A stretch of 28,786 nucleotides of DNA from Oscillospiraceae bacterium (GCA_024690695.1 JAILOS010000071.1:1-28786), one strand, 5' to 3'; numbered from the stretch's first letter, positions 1 through 7,782 are shown. Numbers and translations: made by a program. The notes: generated by a model from the sequence alone, not told the origin.

Positions 1-303
1 CTCTGCGGCGCCCTGGGCGAGACGCCGGCGGCCGCCCCCTTCGGCCTGCTCGCGCTGCTCGACGCCTGCCGGCCCGGCACGGACCTCGTCTGCGCCGCGC
101 CGGACGAGGATATGCCGGAGGCGCTGCGGCGCATCGACAGCCGCTACGCGCCGGAGCTGACGCTGCTGTTCAAAACGCCCGCGCGGGCGGACAGGCTCGC
201 CGAGGCCGCGCCCTTCACCGCCGACTGCGCCCCGATCGAGGGCAAGGCGGCCTATTACCGCTGCTCCGGCGGCGTCTGCCGGGCGCCCGTCACCGCGTTC
301 TGA
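1..303 (+). CDS. YyaL/SSP411-like thioredoxin-domain protein, C-terminal fragment
   Basis: The reading frame is open from the first base of the window to the TGA at 301-303, so the 5' part of the gene lies outside. The visible 100 residues resemble the extreme C-terminus of the YyaL/spermatogenesis-associated protein 20 family (thioredoxin-like N-terminal domain plus an alpha/alpha-barrel). The signs are a PEALRRI segment, a stretch ending in APFTADCAPIEGKAAYYRC, and a final CSGGVCRAPV that matches the family's closing 'Y-x-C-x-x-x-x-C-x-x-P' pattern. The biochemical role of the family is poorly defined. Only the tail is present, so the thioredoxin active site cannot be checked. The next gene begins 86 bp downstream on the same strand, with no clear terminator between. 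Confidence 0.72.
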   Translation, partial: LCGALGETPAAAPFGLLALLDACRPGTDLVCAAPDEDMPEALRRIDSRYAPELTLLFKTPARADRLAEAAPFTADCAPIEGKAAYYRCSGGVCRAPVTAF

Positions 304-389
304 ATCTTCGCGGCCGCGCCTTCCTTTCGGCGTGTTTTTCGCCCCGGGCGGTGTATGCTGGACCCATCCAACGAACGAGGAGGGGCCCC

Positions 390-1211
390 ATGCAGGCACT
401 GCGAAATCGCCCCGCGCTGCGGCGGGACGGACTGATCATGCTGAAAACCGACGAGCTGGCGCCGAATCCGGTGCAGCCGCGCAAGCATTTTGACGACGAA
501 AGCCTCCGGGAGCTCAGCGAGAGCATCCGGAGCTACGGGATTTTGAACCCGCTGACCGTGCGGCTGCGCGGCGGGCGCTACGAGCTGGTCGCCGGCGAGC
601 GGCGGCTGCGCGCGGCGCGGCTGGCGGGACTGCGGGAGGTGCCCTGTCTGCTGGTGGAGGCCAGCATGGAGGACGCCAGCCTGATCGCCCTGGTGGAAAA
701 CCTCCAGCGGCAGGATCTGGACTTCATTGAGGAGGCCGTCGGCATCCGGCAGCTCCTGCTGCTGTTCGGCATGAGCCAGGAGGAAGCCGCCCGGCGGCTC
801 GGCAAATCCCAGTCCGCCGTGGCCAACAAGCTCCGCCTGCTGCGTCTGCCGCCGGATATCCTTGAGGCGCTGCGCGACGAGGGTCTCAGCGAGCGCCACG
901 GCCGGGCGCTGCTGCGGCTGGACGACGAGGCTCTGCAGCGGCAGGCGCTGGACTATATCCTCACGCACGGTCTGAACGTCGCGGCGGCGGAGGCTTACGT
1001 CGAATCGCTGCTGAACGCCGGGACGGACGAGCCGAAGGAGCCGCCGCGGCGCTCGCTGGTGCTCAAGGACGTGCGCATCTTTCTCAACACCCTCAACCGC
1101 AGCCTCGAGGTGATGAAGCAGGGCGGGATCGAGGCCGATCTCTCCCGGCAGGAGACCGAGGACTCGCTGATCCTGACGATCTCCATCCCGAAAGCGAAAC
1201 GGCAGGGATAA
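390..1211 (+). CDS. ParB/Spo0J/Noc family DNA-binding partition protein
   Basis: A 273-residue ParB-family protein. Visible motifs are NPVQPRKHF (about 26-34), the CTP/DNA-clamp motif GERRLRA (69-75), the second box with ENLQRQDLDFIEEA (103-116), and a helix-turn-helix of the type MSQEEAARRLGKSQSAVANKLRLL (about 128-151). Length agrees with ParB and Noc (about 280). I chose the ATG at 390 because a GAGGAGGGG Shine-Dalgarno site lies just upstream; the open frame extends 13 codons further 5' without a ribosome site. ParB proteins spread around parS sites and act with ParA in segregation, or as nucleoid-occlusion factors. No parA/soj gene is adjacent, and no obvious parS-like 16-mer was noticed. 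That favours a Noc-like or orphan paralogue over the main parAB locus, but this is inference. Confidence 0.9.
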   Translation: MQALRNRPALRRDGLIMLKTDELAPNPVQPRKHFDDESLRELSESIRSYGILNPLTVRLRGGRYELVAGERRLRAARLAGLREVPCLLVEASMEDASLIALVENLQRQDLDFIEEAVGIRQLLLLFGMSQEEAARRLGKSQSAVANKLRLLRLPPDILEALRDEGLSERHGRALLRLDDEALQRQALDYILTHGLNVAAAEAYVESLLNAGTDEPKEPPRRSLVLKDVRIFLNTLNRSLEVMKQGGIEADLSRQETEDSLILTISIPKAKRQG

Positions 1212-1214
1212 GGT

Positions 1215-1245
1215 GTCATATTTTGCCGCCCCGCGCGCATAAACT
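1215..1245 (+). promoter_or_regulatory. Sigma-E/sigma-K-like sporulation promoter for the YlmC/YmxH gene
   Basis: TCATATT (1216-1222) fits the sigma-E -35 consensus KMATATT. After 15 bp, CATAAACT (1238-1245) matches the -10 consensus CATACAMT at seven of eight positions. It lies directly in front of a gene of a sporulation-annotated family. The predicted start near 1252 leaves a very short leader. Confidence 0.5.
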
Positions 1246-1266
1246 GGCAGCGAGGCGGTGATTCCG

Positions 1267-1554
1267 ATGATCAGTTACTTTTCCGATCTGCGCTACAAAG
1301 AGGTGATCGACGTGCACAGCGGGCTGCGCCTGGGCTACGTCTGCGACGCCGAGTTCGACGACGCGGAGGGGCGGCTCTGCTCGCTGATCACGCCGGGCCG
1401 CGCCCGCTGGTTCGGGCTGTTCGGGCGGGAGGACGATTACGTGCTGCCCTGGAGCTGCATCGTGCGCATCGGGCGGGACATCATCCTCGTCGAAGCGGAA
1501 AAGCTCCAGCGCCGCAAAAAAGCCCGCCGCACGCCGTTTTATACGGAAGCATAG
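1267..1554 (+). CDS. YlmC/YmxH family PRC-barrel sporulation protein
   Basis: A 95-residue protein beginning MISYFSDLRYKEVIDVHSG and continuing with RLGYVCDAEFDDAEGRLCSLI, the pattern of the small PRC-barrel proteins of the YlmC/YmxH sporulation family. The C-terminus is basic (QRRKKARR). The frame also allows a GTG at 1258, but GAGGCGGTG at about 1252-1260 is better read as the Shine-Dalgarno site for the ATG at 1267, which gives the usual family length. The molecular function is unknown; the family is found in endospore formers. A sigma-E-like promoter lies immediately upstream, and a 10-bp hairpin follows the stop. Confidence 0.85.
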   Translation: MISYFSDLRYKEVIDVHSGLRLGYVCDAEFDDAEGRLCSLITPGRARWFGLFGREDDYVLPWSCIVRIGRDIILVEAEKLQRRKKARRTPFYTEA

Positions 1555-1567
1555 AAGATGGCATAGA

Positions 1568-1615
1568 GGAAAAGGAGGCTCCTTTCCCGCAAGGCGAGAG
1601 GGGGTCTCCTTTTCC
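1568..1615 (+). terminator. Hairpin after the YlmC/YmxH gene
   Basis: GGAAAAGGAG (1568-1577) pairs perfectly with CTCCTTTTCC (1606-1615) across a 28-nt loop that can fold further. There is no long T-run after the stem, so termination strength is uncertain. Confidence 0.45.
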
Positions 1616-1646
1616 GTTCAACGGGCTCTACTCCCGTCCGGAGGGC

Positions 1647-1675
1647 TGGACGGCGGCCGCCTTTGGCGGTATAAT
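1647..1675 (+). promoter_or_regulatory. Promoter of the acyltransferase unit
   Basis: A perfect TATAAT lies at 1670-1675, with a weak -35 (TGGACG, 1647-1652) 17 bp upstream. The ATG at 1705 follows after an AGGAG site at 1692-1696. Confidence 0.55.
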
Positions 1676-1704
1676 AGCGGCAGAACTCTACAGGAGACAA
1701 AAAC

Positions 1705-2991
1705 ATGGAACAACCGGAGCGCTCTCTTCGCTGGATGCGGCTGGACAACGCCGCGCTGATCTTCCCCGCGGCGCAGCGCCGCACCTGGAGCAACGCCTAT
1801 CGCATCTCCTTTACGTTTACGGACCCGGTGGACCCTGCGCTGCTGCAGCGCGCGCTGGACCGCACCGTGCCGCGCTTTCCCTCGGTCTGCGTCCGGCTGC
1901 GGCGCAGCACCTTCTGGTACTACCTCGAGGAGCTGTGGCAGGCGCCCGCCGTGCAGGCCGACAAAAGCCAGCCGCTCGTGCGCATGAGCCGCGCCGACGT
2001 CCAGCGCTGCGCGATCCGCGTGCTGTACTACCGAAACCGCATGGCCGTCGAGTATTTCCACGCCGTCACCGACGGCACCGGCGGCATGGTCTTTGCCAAA
2101 AACCTGGCCGCCGAGTACGTGCGGATGCGCTACGGCGTCGAGGTCCCCTGCGAGCACGGCGTGAAGGCGCTGGACGAGCCCCCGCGCGAGAGCGAGCTGG
2201 AGGACAGCTTCGCCCGGCACGCCGGGCCGCTGCCCGCCCCGCGGGACGACCGCAACGTCTTTCGCCTGCGCGGCACGCCGGAGCCGGACCGCTTTCTGCA
2301 CGTGACGCTCGGCATCCTCGACAGCGAAAAGCTCCGCGCGCAGGCGAAGTCCCTGGGCGTGACCGTGACGGCCTTTCTGACCGCGGTGCTGATCGAGGCC
2401 ATCCTCGACATCCAGGCCGAGGAGGTCCCCCGCCGCAGCCGGCGCAAGCCCGTCAAGGTGCAGATCCCGGTAAATCTGCGGCGGCTCTACGGCGGCGAGA
2501 CGATGCGCAACTTCGTCGCCGTCGCCAACGTCGGCGTCGATCCGCGGCTCGGCGACTACGAGCTCGAGGAGCTGGCAAAGCTCGTCTATCACCAGATGCA
2601 GCTGACGATCACGCCGAAAAACATGGCCGCGATCTTCGCGCAGAACGTGATCGACGAGCAGAACAGGCTGCTGAAGGTCGTTCCGCTGTTTCTGAAAAAC
2701 CCGATCATGCGCCTGGTCTTCGACAGCATCGGCGAGAGCGTGAGCTGCCTGTCGCTGTCGAACCTCGGGCAGGTGCAGCTCCCGGAGGCGATGGCGCCCT
2801 TCGTCGAGCGCGTGGAATTCGTGCTCGGCCCGCAGGCCAGCGCCCCCTACAACGCCAGCGCCGCGAGCTGGAAGGGGCAGACCTTTTTGAACATCGTGCG
2901 CAACAGCCGGGAGCCGAAGCTGGAGCGGCGGGTCTTTACCCGGCTCGTCAAGCTGGGCTATCACGTCAAAATCGAGAGCAACGAAAGGTGA
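1705..2991 (+). CDS. Condensation-domain-like acyltransferase (alcohol acetyltransferase family)
   Basis: 428 residues with the hallmark HxxxDG active-site motif of the BAHD/condensation/wax-ester/alcohol-acetyltransferase superfamily: HAVTDG at 119-124, followed by TGGMVFAKNL. The middle part contains PVKVQIPVNLRRLYGGETMRNF, typical of the second half of these two-lobed enzymes, and the C-terminal part has a SLSNLGQV strand. Such enzymes transfer an acyl group from CoA or a carrier to a hydroxyl or amine. The acceptor cannot be read from sequence. No NRPS or polyketide genes are nearby. The next gene begins 9 bp downstream and encodes a zinc-ribbon membrane protein, a pairing I recall as common in Clostridia, so the two probably act together, perhaps on an envelope component (inference). 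No signal peptide is seen. Confidence 0.75.
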   Translation: MEQPERSLRWMRLDNAALIFPAAQRRTWSNAYRISFTFTDPVDPALLQRALDRTVPRFPSVCVRLRRSTFWYYLEELWQAPAVQADKSQPLVRMSRADVQRCAIRVLYYRNRMAVEYFHAVTDGTGGMVFAKNLAAEYVRMRYGVEVPCEHGVKALDEPPRESELEDSFARHAGPLPAPRDDRNVFRLRGTPEPDRFLHVTLGILDSEKLRAQAKSLGVTVTAFLTAVLIEAILDIQAEEVPRRSRRKPVKVQIPVNLRRLYGGETMRNFVAVANVGVDPRLGDYELEELAKLVYHQMQLTITPKNMAAIFAQNVIDEQNRLLKVVPLFLKNPIMRLVFDSIGESVSCLSLSNLGQVQLPEAMAPFVERVEFVLGPQASAPYNASAASWKGQTFLNIVRNSREPKLERRVFTRLVKLGYHVKIESNER

Positions 2992-3000
2992 GGGATCGCC

Positions 3001-3705
3001 ATGTACTGTGTCAAATGCGGCGTTGAGCTGCAGCCGGGCGCCGAGCGCTGCCCCCTGTGCGGCACGCGCGTTTTTCATCTGGATATCGTCGAGCAGCCGG
3101 AGAGCGCGCCCTATCCGCGCGCTTCCGTCGGCGAGGAGGCCGTCAGCCACGGCGGGCTGCTGTTCATTTTGAGCTTTCTGTTTCTGATCCCGGCCGCGCT
3201 GTGCCTGCTGATCGACGGTAAGCTCAGCGGCGGCGTGAGCTGGAGCGGCTACGTCTGCCTCGGGCTCGCGGCCCTGTATATCGCGCTGTGCGTCCCGCTT
3301 TGGTTCAAGCAGCCGAACCCGGTCGTGTTTTTCCCGATCGCCGCGGCGTCCGCGCTGGGGCTGACGCTGTATATCTGTCTGAAAACCGGCGGGCGCTGGT
3401 TTTTGCCCTTCGCCTTCCCGGTCGGCGGCGCGCTGGCGCTGATCCTCGAAACCGTGATCGTGCTGCTGCGCTATGCGGTCGGCGGCGTGCGTCACCGCAT
3501 CCTCTTCGTGGTCGGCGGGGCAGTGATCGCGGCCGGCGGCCTGTGCCTGCTGATCGAATTTCTGATGAAGCTCAGCTTCGCGCTGCCGATGCGCTGGTGG
3601 TCGCTCTATCCGCTGACGGCGCTGACGCTGCTGGGCGTGATGCTGATCGTCATCGGCGCCTGTCCGCCGCTGCGCGAGTCGCTGTATAAAAAGTTTTTCA
3701 TCTGA
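3001..3705 (+). CDS. DUF6320-like zinc-ribbon integral membrane protein
   Basis: A 234-residue protein with an N-terminal zinc ribbon (C3-x2-C6 ... C17-x2-C20, MYCVKCG / CPLCG), a short linker, and then about six hydrophobic segments from residue 53 to 222 separated by short charged loops. The arrangement matches proteins I know as DUF6320, which sit beside an HxxxDG acyltransferase. The ATG follows the upstream stop by 9 bp and has an AAAGGTGAGGG ribosome site that overlaps the upstream stop codon, so translation is probably coupled. The cytoplasmic zinc ribbon may dock a partner such as the acyltransferase, but there is no direct evidence. The function is unknown. Confidence 0.75.
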   Translation: MYCVKCGVELQPGAERCPLCGTRVFHLDIVEQPESAPYPRASVGEEAVSHGGLLFILSFLFLIPAALCLLIDGKLSGGVSWSGYVCLGLAALYIALCVPLWFKQPNPVVFFPIAAASALGLTLYICLKTGGRWFLPFAFPVGGALALILETVIVLLRYAVGGVRHRILFVVGGAVIAAGGLCLLIEFLMKLSFALPMRWWSLYPLTALTLLGVMLIVIGACPPLRESLYKKFFI

Positions 3706-3764
3706 AAGCCCCGCTTCGCGGGGAGGCGCTCTGAAAAACGCCGCCCCTGCAAGGGGAGGCAAAA

Positions 3765-3816
3765 CGGGCGGGAGTGAGGTTTTTTGAAACCTTGCTCCCG
3801 CCCGGGCTGTTTTTTC
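3765..3816 (+). terminator. Strong intrinsic terminator after the DUF6320-like gene
   Basis: CGGGCGGGAG (3765-3774) pairs with CTCCCGCCCG (3795-3804), with AGG.TTT/AAACCT extending the stem inward. A T-run follows at 3810-3816. Nearly the same hairpin recurs at 10361-10399, so it is part of a dispersed intergenic repeat. Confidence 0.85.
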
Positions 3817-3827
3817 TTGTTTTTCCT

Positions 3828-4128
3828 TGTCATCCTGAGGAGCCGCAGGCGACGAAGGATCTGCAGGGAGAATCCGGAATGCGGAATGGAGGCAGGATTT
3901 TCCTCGCTTCTTCGGTGCTGATTCTTCGCTGACGCTCAGAATGACAGACTTTTTTGCATTTCAGCAGAACGGGCGACCGCAAGGGTCGCCCCTACGGTCG
4001 CCCGCCGCTCTCCCGCCTGCGATCTCGCGGAAACACCGCGGCGATCCCGTAGGGGCGGCTATCAGCCGCCCGCCAATGAAAACCTCGTCTCTTCTCCGTA
4101 GGGGCGACCCTTGCGGTCGCCCGCCCGC
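3828..4128. repeat. Composite intergenic repeat block A (TGTCAT-ended element plus GC hairpins)
   Basis: This non-coding block of about 300 bp holds: (i) a 119-bp element at 3828-3946 whose ends are imperfect inverted repeats (TGTCATCCTGAG ... CTCAGAATGACA); (ii) a hairpin with a GCAA loop, GGGCGACC-GCAA-GGGTCGCCC, near 3967; (iii) a hairpin GGGGCGGCT-ATC-AGCCGCCC near 4052; (iv) another copy of the GCGACC-type hairpin near 4101. Block C at 20265-20516 is an almost identical inverted copy, and block B at 10424-10735 is a related direct copy. No gene was recognised here. Confidence 0.85.
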
Positions 4129-5285
4129 TGAAAAAGCCTTCCCCGTTAGCGGGGAAGGCTTTTTCGCCGGGGTTTTTATAATCCGGAAACTATTTCCTCG
4201 TCACCGACCAGCCGTAGCTGTTGTAGGAATTGATGTACATCTTGCCGTCCATCGTGATTGCCCGGACGGTGTACCAGTACTTCACGCCTTTTTCGGCGGT
4301 GGTGTCGGTGTAGGTCGTGCCCTGCACGTCCGTCAGCGCCGTCCAGGTGTTTTCGCCGTCGACCTTGCGGAAGACGCGGAAGTTTTTCGCGCCCGCGGGC
4401 TTGGACCAGGTGAGGGAAACGCCGTTGTCGACGCCCTTGATCTCGGTGATCTTCGCCATCGCGATGTAGGTGCAGGTGCGGGGATTGCCCTGCGCGCTGC
4501 AGATGCGGCCGTTACTGTCGATGCACTCCACCGTGTAGGTGTAGCGGCTCGCGGAGGCCGCCGACGTGTCGATGAAGGTCAGCTCCGTCGTCTCCGCGAC
4601 CGTCGACCACGCTTCTTCATTCTTCGTCAGGTTTTTGCGCAGCAGGCGGTATTTCACCGCGCCGTCGTTCGCCTTCCACGACACGCGCACGCCCGTCGCG
4701 CTGTTGAAGGCCTCGGTGAGGACGGGGGTCTCGAGCGGCTTCATGCTCCAGCCCGTGCCGTTGTAGGAGTTGATCAGCACCGTGTTGTCCATCGACACGC
4801 CGCGGACCGTGTACCAGTACTTCACGCCCTTTTCGGCGGTCGTGTCGAGGTATTCGGTGCCGAGCACCACGTCGAGGACCGTCCACTTCGTCTCGCCGTC
4901 GACACGGCGCATGACGCGGAAGTTTTTCGCGCCCGCGGGCTTCGACCACTGGAGGGAAACGCCCTCCTCGGTCACGGTGATATTGGTAATGTCAGCCTTC
5001 GCGATAAAGGTGCAGGTGCGGCCTTCCTCGTCGCAGGGACCGGGTACGCCGATCGCATCGACGGCCCGGACCGTGAAGGTGTAGCGGCTGGCCGAGGCGG
5101 TCGTCTTGTCGATCAGGCTGCACTCCGTCGTCTCACCCACGACCTTCCACTCGGTCTCGTTTTTCGTCAGGTTCTTGCGCAGGAGCTGATAATACGCCGC
5201 GCCGTCGACCGGCTTCCACGATACACGCACGCCCGTCGCGCTGTTGAAGGCCTCCGTCAGCTCTGGCGCGTCGGTGAGCGTGATA
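3829..5285. repeat. Left arm of a large inverted repeat (pairs with 19130-20515)
   Basis: Reading the minus strand here reproduces the plus strand of 19130-20515. The non-coding part (3829 to about 4076) differs from its partner by three substitutions counted by eye. A 51-bp hairpin unit is present only in this arm (about 4076-4127). The part coding for the fibronectin-III-like tails is very similar, with divergence rising toward about 5285. Confidence 0.85.
4131..4164 (-). terminator. Terminator of the 4190-7516 surface-protein gene
   Basis: AAAAAGCCTTCCCCG (4131-4145) and CGGGGAAGGCTTTTT (4150-4164) form a 15-bp stem with a 4-nt loop. The A/T flanks supply a U-run on the minus strand. The mirror copy lies at 20231-20264. 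Confidence 0.85.
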
Positions 5286-7516
5286 TATTCCTTCCAGGTC
5301 AAGGTGGCGCCGTAGTTTTGGAAGTTCTCCTTGGCCCAGCCTTTATCCGGCAAGTACCAGGCGGTCGCTGTAAAGGACGAAAACGCACATACAGAAAAGT
5401 GTGGAGGCGCGCCCAAAAAGAGAATGTCTGTTATGCTCCTGCAGCCATCAAAGGCGAAATTACTTATTTCAACAACAGATTCCGGGATAATGATACGTTC
5501 AAAATTCTCGCAGCAGCCGAACAGAAAACTACTGAGCTCCGTCACGCTGCTGCCGATCCTGACCTCCTTCACGCTTCTGCAGTTATAGAAGGCCGACGCC
5601 CCCAGCGTCGTCACGCTGTCCGGAATATCAATGGCCAAAAGGCTTGTGCATTCATAGAACGCTTCCTTGCCAATCTCCGTCAGACCGCTGCCAAGTGTGG
5701 CCCTGGTCATACTGCTGCACTTCCGGAAAGCGCTTTCGCCAATCGTCGTAACGGCATCGGGAATCTCGATTTCCTTCAGCGCAGCGCAGCCGTTAAAGCA
5801 TTTTGTCTGGATGGCCGTCAAACCGGTGGACATCTTGACGCTGGCAAGCCTGACACAGTTGGCAAAGGCTTCCTCACCGAGATAGGTCACGCTGTTGGGA
5901 ATCATGATCGAAGTGAGCCTGATGCAGTTCGTAAAAGCCCCGTCGCCAACGGCTACGGTTCCTACCGGAATATTAACTCTCTCCAGCGCACTGCAATTGT
6001 AGAAAGCCTCGACGCCGATGACTTCCGTTCCGACTGACAGGGTGGCGGTCCTCAGCCCTTTGCAGTCGTAGAACAGCTGAGGGCTCAGCACTTTCACTCC
6101 ACTGCCGACCGAGGCGTCGTTCAAATTAAGGCACTCGGCAAAGACTGCCTCTCCTAAAGTCAACACGCTGTTCGGAATTGCAACGCTCCTGATGGCGTTA
6201 TCGCTGGCAAAGGCGAGATGCCCGATGGACTCCACTCCGCTCGGAATCACGACGCCCGTAAGGTTTGGGCACTCTAAAAAGGCGCAGTCGGCGATGGTAG
6301 TCACGCCGGAAGGAATGGCATACTTGCCGCTTTTCGCCGTCGGGAAGCTGCAGAGGGTCTTGCCGTCTTTGGTGAACAGCACACCATCCGCGCTTTTATA
6401 GCTCGTGCTGTTTTCATCCACCTTGTATTCGACCAGCTTCTCAGCCTGGTAGAAAGCATTGATTGCAATGTTTGTTACACTCGCCGGGATCGTAATGCTC
6501 GTGATCCCCTTGCATTGGGCAAAAGCATACTCCTGAATCTCCTGAAGCGAGCTTCCGAGGTTGATGCTCGTCAGCTTGTCACAGCCGAGGAAAGCATACG
6601 GGCCGATAACGGTAACGCCGCGTGGTACCGTATACGCGCCGCTTCTTCCGCAGGGGCAGCAAACCAGAGTTGTGCCGTCTGCGCTGAGAAGCGTCCCGCT
6701 GGTGCTTTTGTAGGTCTGACTTCCGGAGGCGACGTAGATGTTATTGAGCGCGGTACAGCCCATAAACGCACCGGGCTCGACAAGCGTCGTGCTCGCCGGG
6801 ATCGTGATATTTCTCAGCGACGTGCAGTCCAGGAAAGCACCGGCACCGATAGCCTCCAGCTTGGAGCCCAGCTCAACCGACTTCAGTGCGGTGCAGCCGG
6901 CAAACGCGCATCTGTCATAATACAGAACGCCGCCGCCGCCGCTCACGTTCGTCAGTTTGGTGAGGCCGTAGAAGGTATAGGTGCCGATTCCCTGTACGGT
7001 GCTCTCGATCTGGATCGTGTTGATCTGGTCTCTGTACTTGTAAAAACCCGGATGTTTCGTTTCGGAATACTCGGTCGTACAATAGCCCGAACCTTTAATC
7101 GTCAGCAGACCGCTGTCATCCATCACCCAAACCAAACCATTTCCAAAGCCGCCGCTTGCGACGCGGGTCATGGGCTCGTCTGCGGGCTCGATCTGTTCGG
7201 GCTCAGACGGGAGGCTCGCAGCAAGCCTCAACAGCTCCGGCTCGTAGAACTTGGCCGCCCTCGGTTCAACCTCCGGCGCGGCGGCCTCCTCGATCTCCTC
7301 CGCTTCGTCTTCGGCAGGCAGAAGCTGCAGTTCCGCTTCGTCTTCGGCAGGCAGAAGCTGCAGTTCCGCTTCGTCCTCTTCGGGCAGGAGCAGCAGCTCC
7401 TCGCCGTCCTCTTCGGGCAGGAGCAGCAGCTCCTCGCCGTCCTCGGCATAGGCCGCCGGGACCAGCGAGAGGCAGAGGGCAAGAATCAGAATAAAGCTCA
7501 ATAAACGGTTCTTCAT
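4190..7516 (-). CDS. Secreted BspA-like LRR surface protein with fibronectin-III-like tail
   Basis: 1108 residues starting at the ATG at 7516-7514, preceded by GGAGGAAACAGCC; 20 extra open codons upstream lack a ribosome site. A signal peptide (residues 1-24, ending AYA) is followed by four acidic 11-residue repeats (EDGEELLLLPE twice, EDEAELQLLPA twice). From about 150 to 740 run BspA-type leucine-rich repeats (recurrent 'IGxxAFxxCxxLxxIxIPxxVTxIG'). From about 745 to the end there are four fibronectin-III-like modules (PELTEAFNSATGVRVSW..., KPAGAKNFRV..., TAEKGVKYWYTVR). No LPxTG, SLH or transmembrane anchor is visible, so it is probably released or non-covalently bound. Such proteins often mediate adhesion. 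The tail is almost the same as that of the gene at 16632. The LRR part is visibly poorer in G+C than its neighbours. Confidence 0.9.
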   Translation of the reverse strand: MKNRLLSFILILALCLSLVPAAYAEDGEELLLLPEEDGEELLLLPEEDEAELQLLPAEDEAELQLLPAEDEAEEIEEAAAPEVEPRAAKFYEPELLRLAASLPSEPEQIEPADEPMTRVASGGFGNGLVWVMDDSGLLTIKGSGYCTTEYSETKHPGFYKYRDQINTIQIESTVQGIGTYTFYGLTKLTNVSGGGGVLYYDRCAFAGCTALKSVELGSKLEAIGAGAFLDCTSLRNITIPASTTLVEPGAFMGCTALNNIYVASGSQTYKSTSGTLLSADGTTLVCCPCGRSGAYTVPRGVTVIGPYAFLGCDKLTSINLGSSLQEIQEYAFAQCKGITSITIPASVTNIAINAFYQAEKLVEYKVDENSTSYKSADGVLFTKDGKTLCSFPTAKSGKYAIPSGVTTIADCAFLECPNLTGVVIPSGVESIGHLAFASDNAIRSVAIPNSVLTLGEAVFAECLNLNDASVGSGVKVLSPQLFYDCKGLRTATLSVGTEVIGVEAFYNCSALERVNIPVGTVAVGDGAFTNCIRLTSIMIPNSVTYLGEEAFANCVRLASVKMSTGLTAIQTKCFNGCAALKEIEIPDAVTTIGESAFRKCSSMTRATLGSGLTEIGKEAFYECTSLLAIDIPDSVTTLGASAFYNCRSVKEVRIGSSVTELSSFLFGCCENFERIIIPESVVEISNFAFDGCRSITDILFLGAPPHFSVCAFSSFTATAWYLPDKGWAKENFQNYGATLTWKEYITLTDAPELTEAFNSATGVRVSWKPVDGAAYYQLLRKNLTKNETEWKVVGETTECSLIDKTTASASRYTFTVRAVDAIGVPGPCDEEGRTCTFIAKADITNITVTEEGVSLQWSKPAGAKNFRVMRRVDGETKWTVLDVVLGTEYLDTTAEKGVKYWYTVRGVSMDNTVLINSYNGTGWSMKPLETPVLTEAFNSATGVRVSWKANDGAVKYRLLRKNLTKNEEAWSTVAETTELTFIDTSAASASRYTYTVECIDSNGRICSAQGNPRTCTYIAMAKITEIKGVDNGVSLTWSKPAGAKNFRVFRKVDGENTWTALTDVQGTTYTDTTAEKGVKYWYTVRAITMDGKMYINSYNSYGWSVTRK
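7301..7432 (-). repeat. 33-bp tandem repeat, four units
   Basis: Four in-frame 33-bp units: 7301-7333 and 7334-7366 are identical to each other; 7367-7399 and 7400-7432 are a second subtype. A partial fifth unit follows. They encode the acidic Leu-rich 11-residue repeats just after the signal peptide. Confidence 0.9.
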
Positions 7517-7564
7517 GGCTGTTTCCTCCTCCGTATGTTCAAAATTATAATGGTCATATAATAT

Positions 7565-7592
7565 ATTATATAACACCGTGACCGGCCGTCAA
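7565..7592 (-). promoter_or_regulatory. Promoter of the BspA-like gene, with AT palindrome
   Basis: On the minus strand, TTGACG (7592-7587) and TATAAT (7570-7565) are separated by 16 bp. The -10 lies inside a perfect 16-bp AT palindrome (ATATAATATATTATAT, 7556-7571), which may be an operator or simply a melting site. The intergenic region to the next gene is about 300 bp; beyond these sites I see nothing in it except AT-rich DNA at 7718-7760. Confidence 0.6.
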
Positions 7593-7782
7593 GAGTCAAA
7601 TCATCACAGCCGCGGGACCGCGCCGCGCCGACAGGTCTTCCGGGCGGCGTTCGGGGGGAGCGCTTTTCGCTCTGAACACGGCCCGATCGAGCGGAAATGA
7701 CGGTTCTTTCGTCTCGCTTGTATTACATATAAATATAATTTTATATTCGTATTGTAGCATATTTCACTCCATTCTGTCAATC

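Noticed and set aside
390..1211. Chromosome origin with the main parAB locus
   Set aside because: No parA, rsmG or dnaA neighbour and no cluster of DnaA boxes was noticed.
3941..6037. 698-codon plus-strand frame starting in repeat block A
   Set aside because: It begins in intergenic hairpin repeats and runs antisense to the BspA-like gene; low-complexity Arg/His/Val product.
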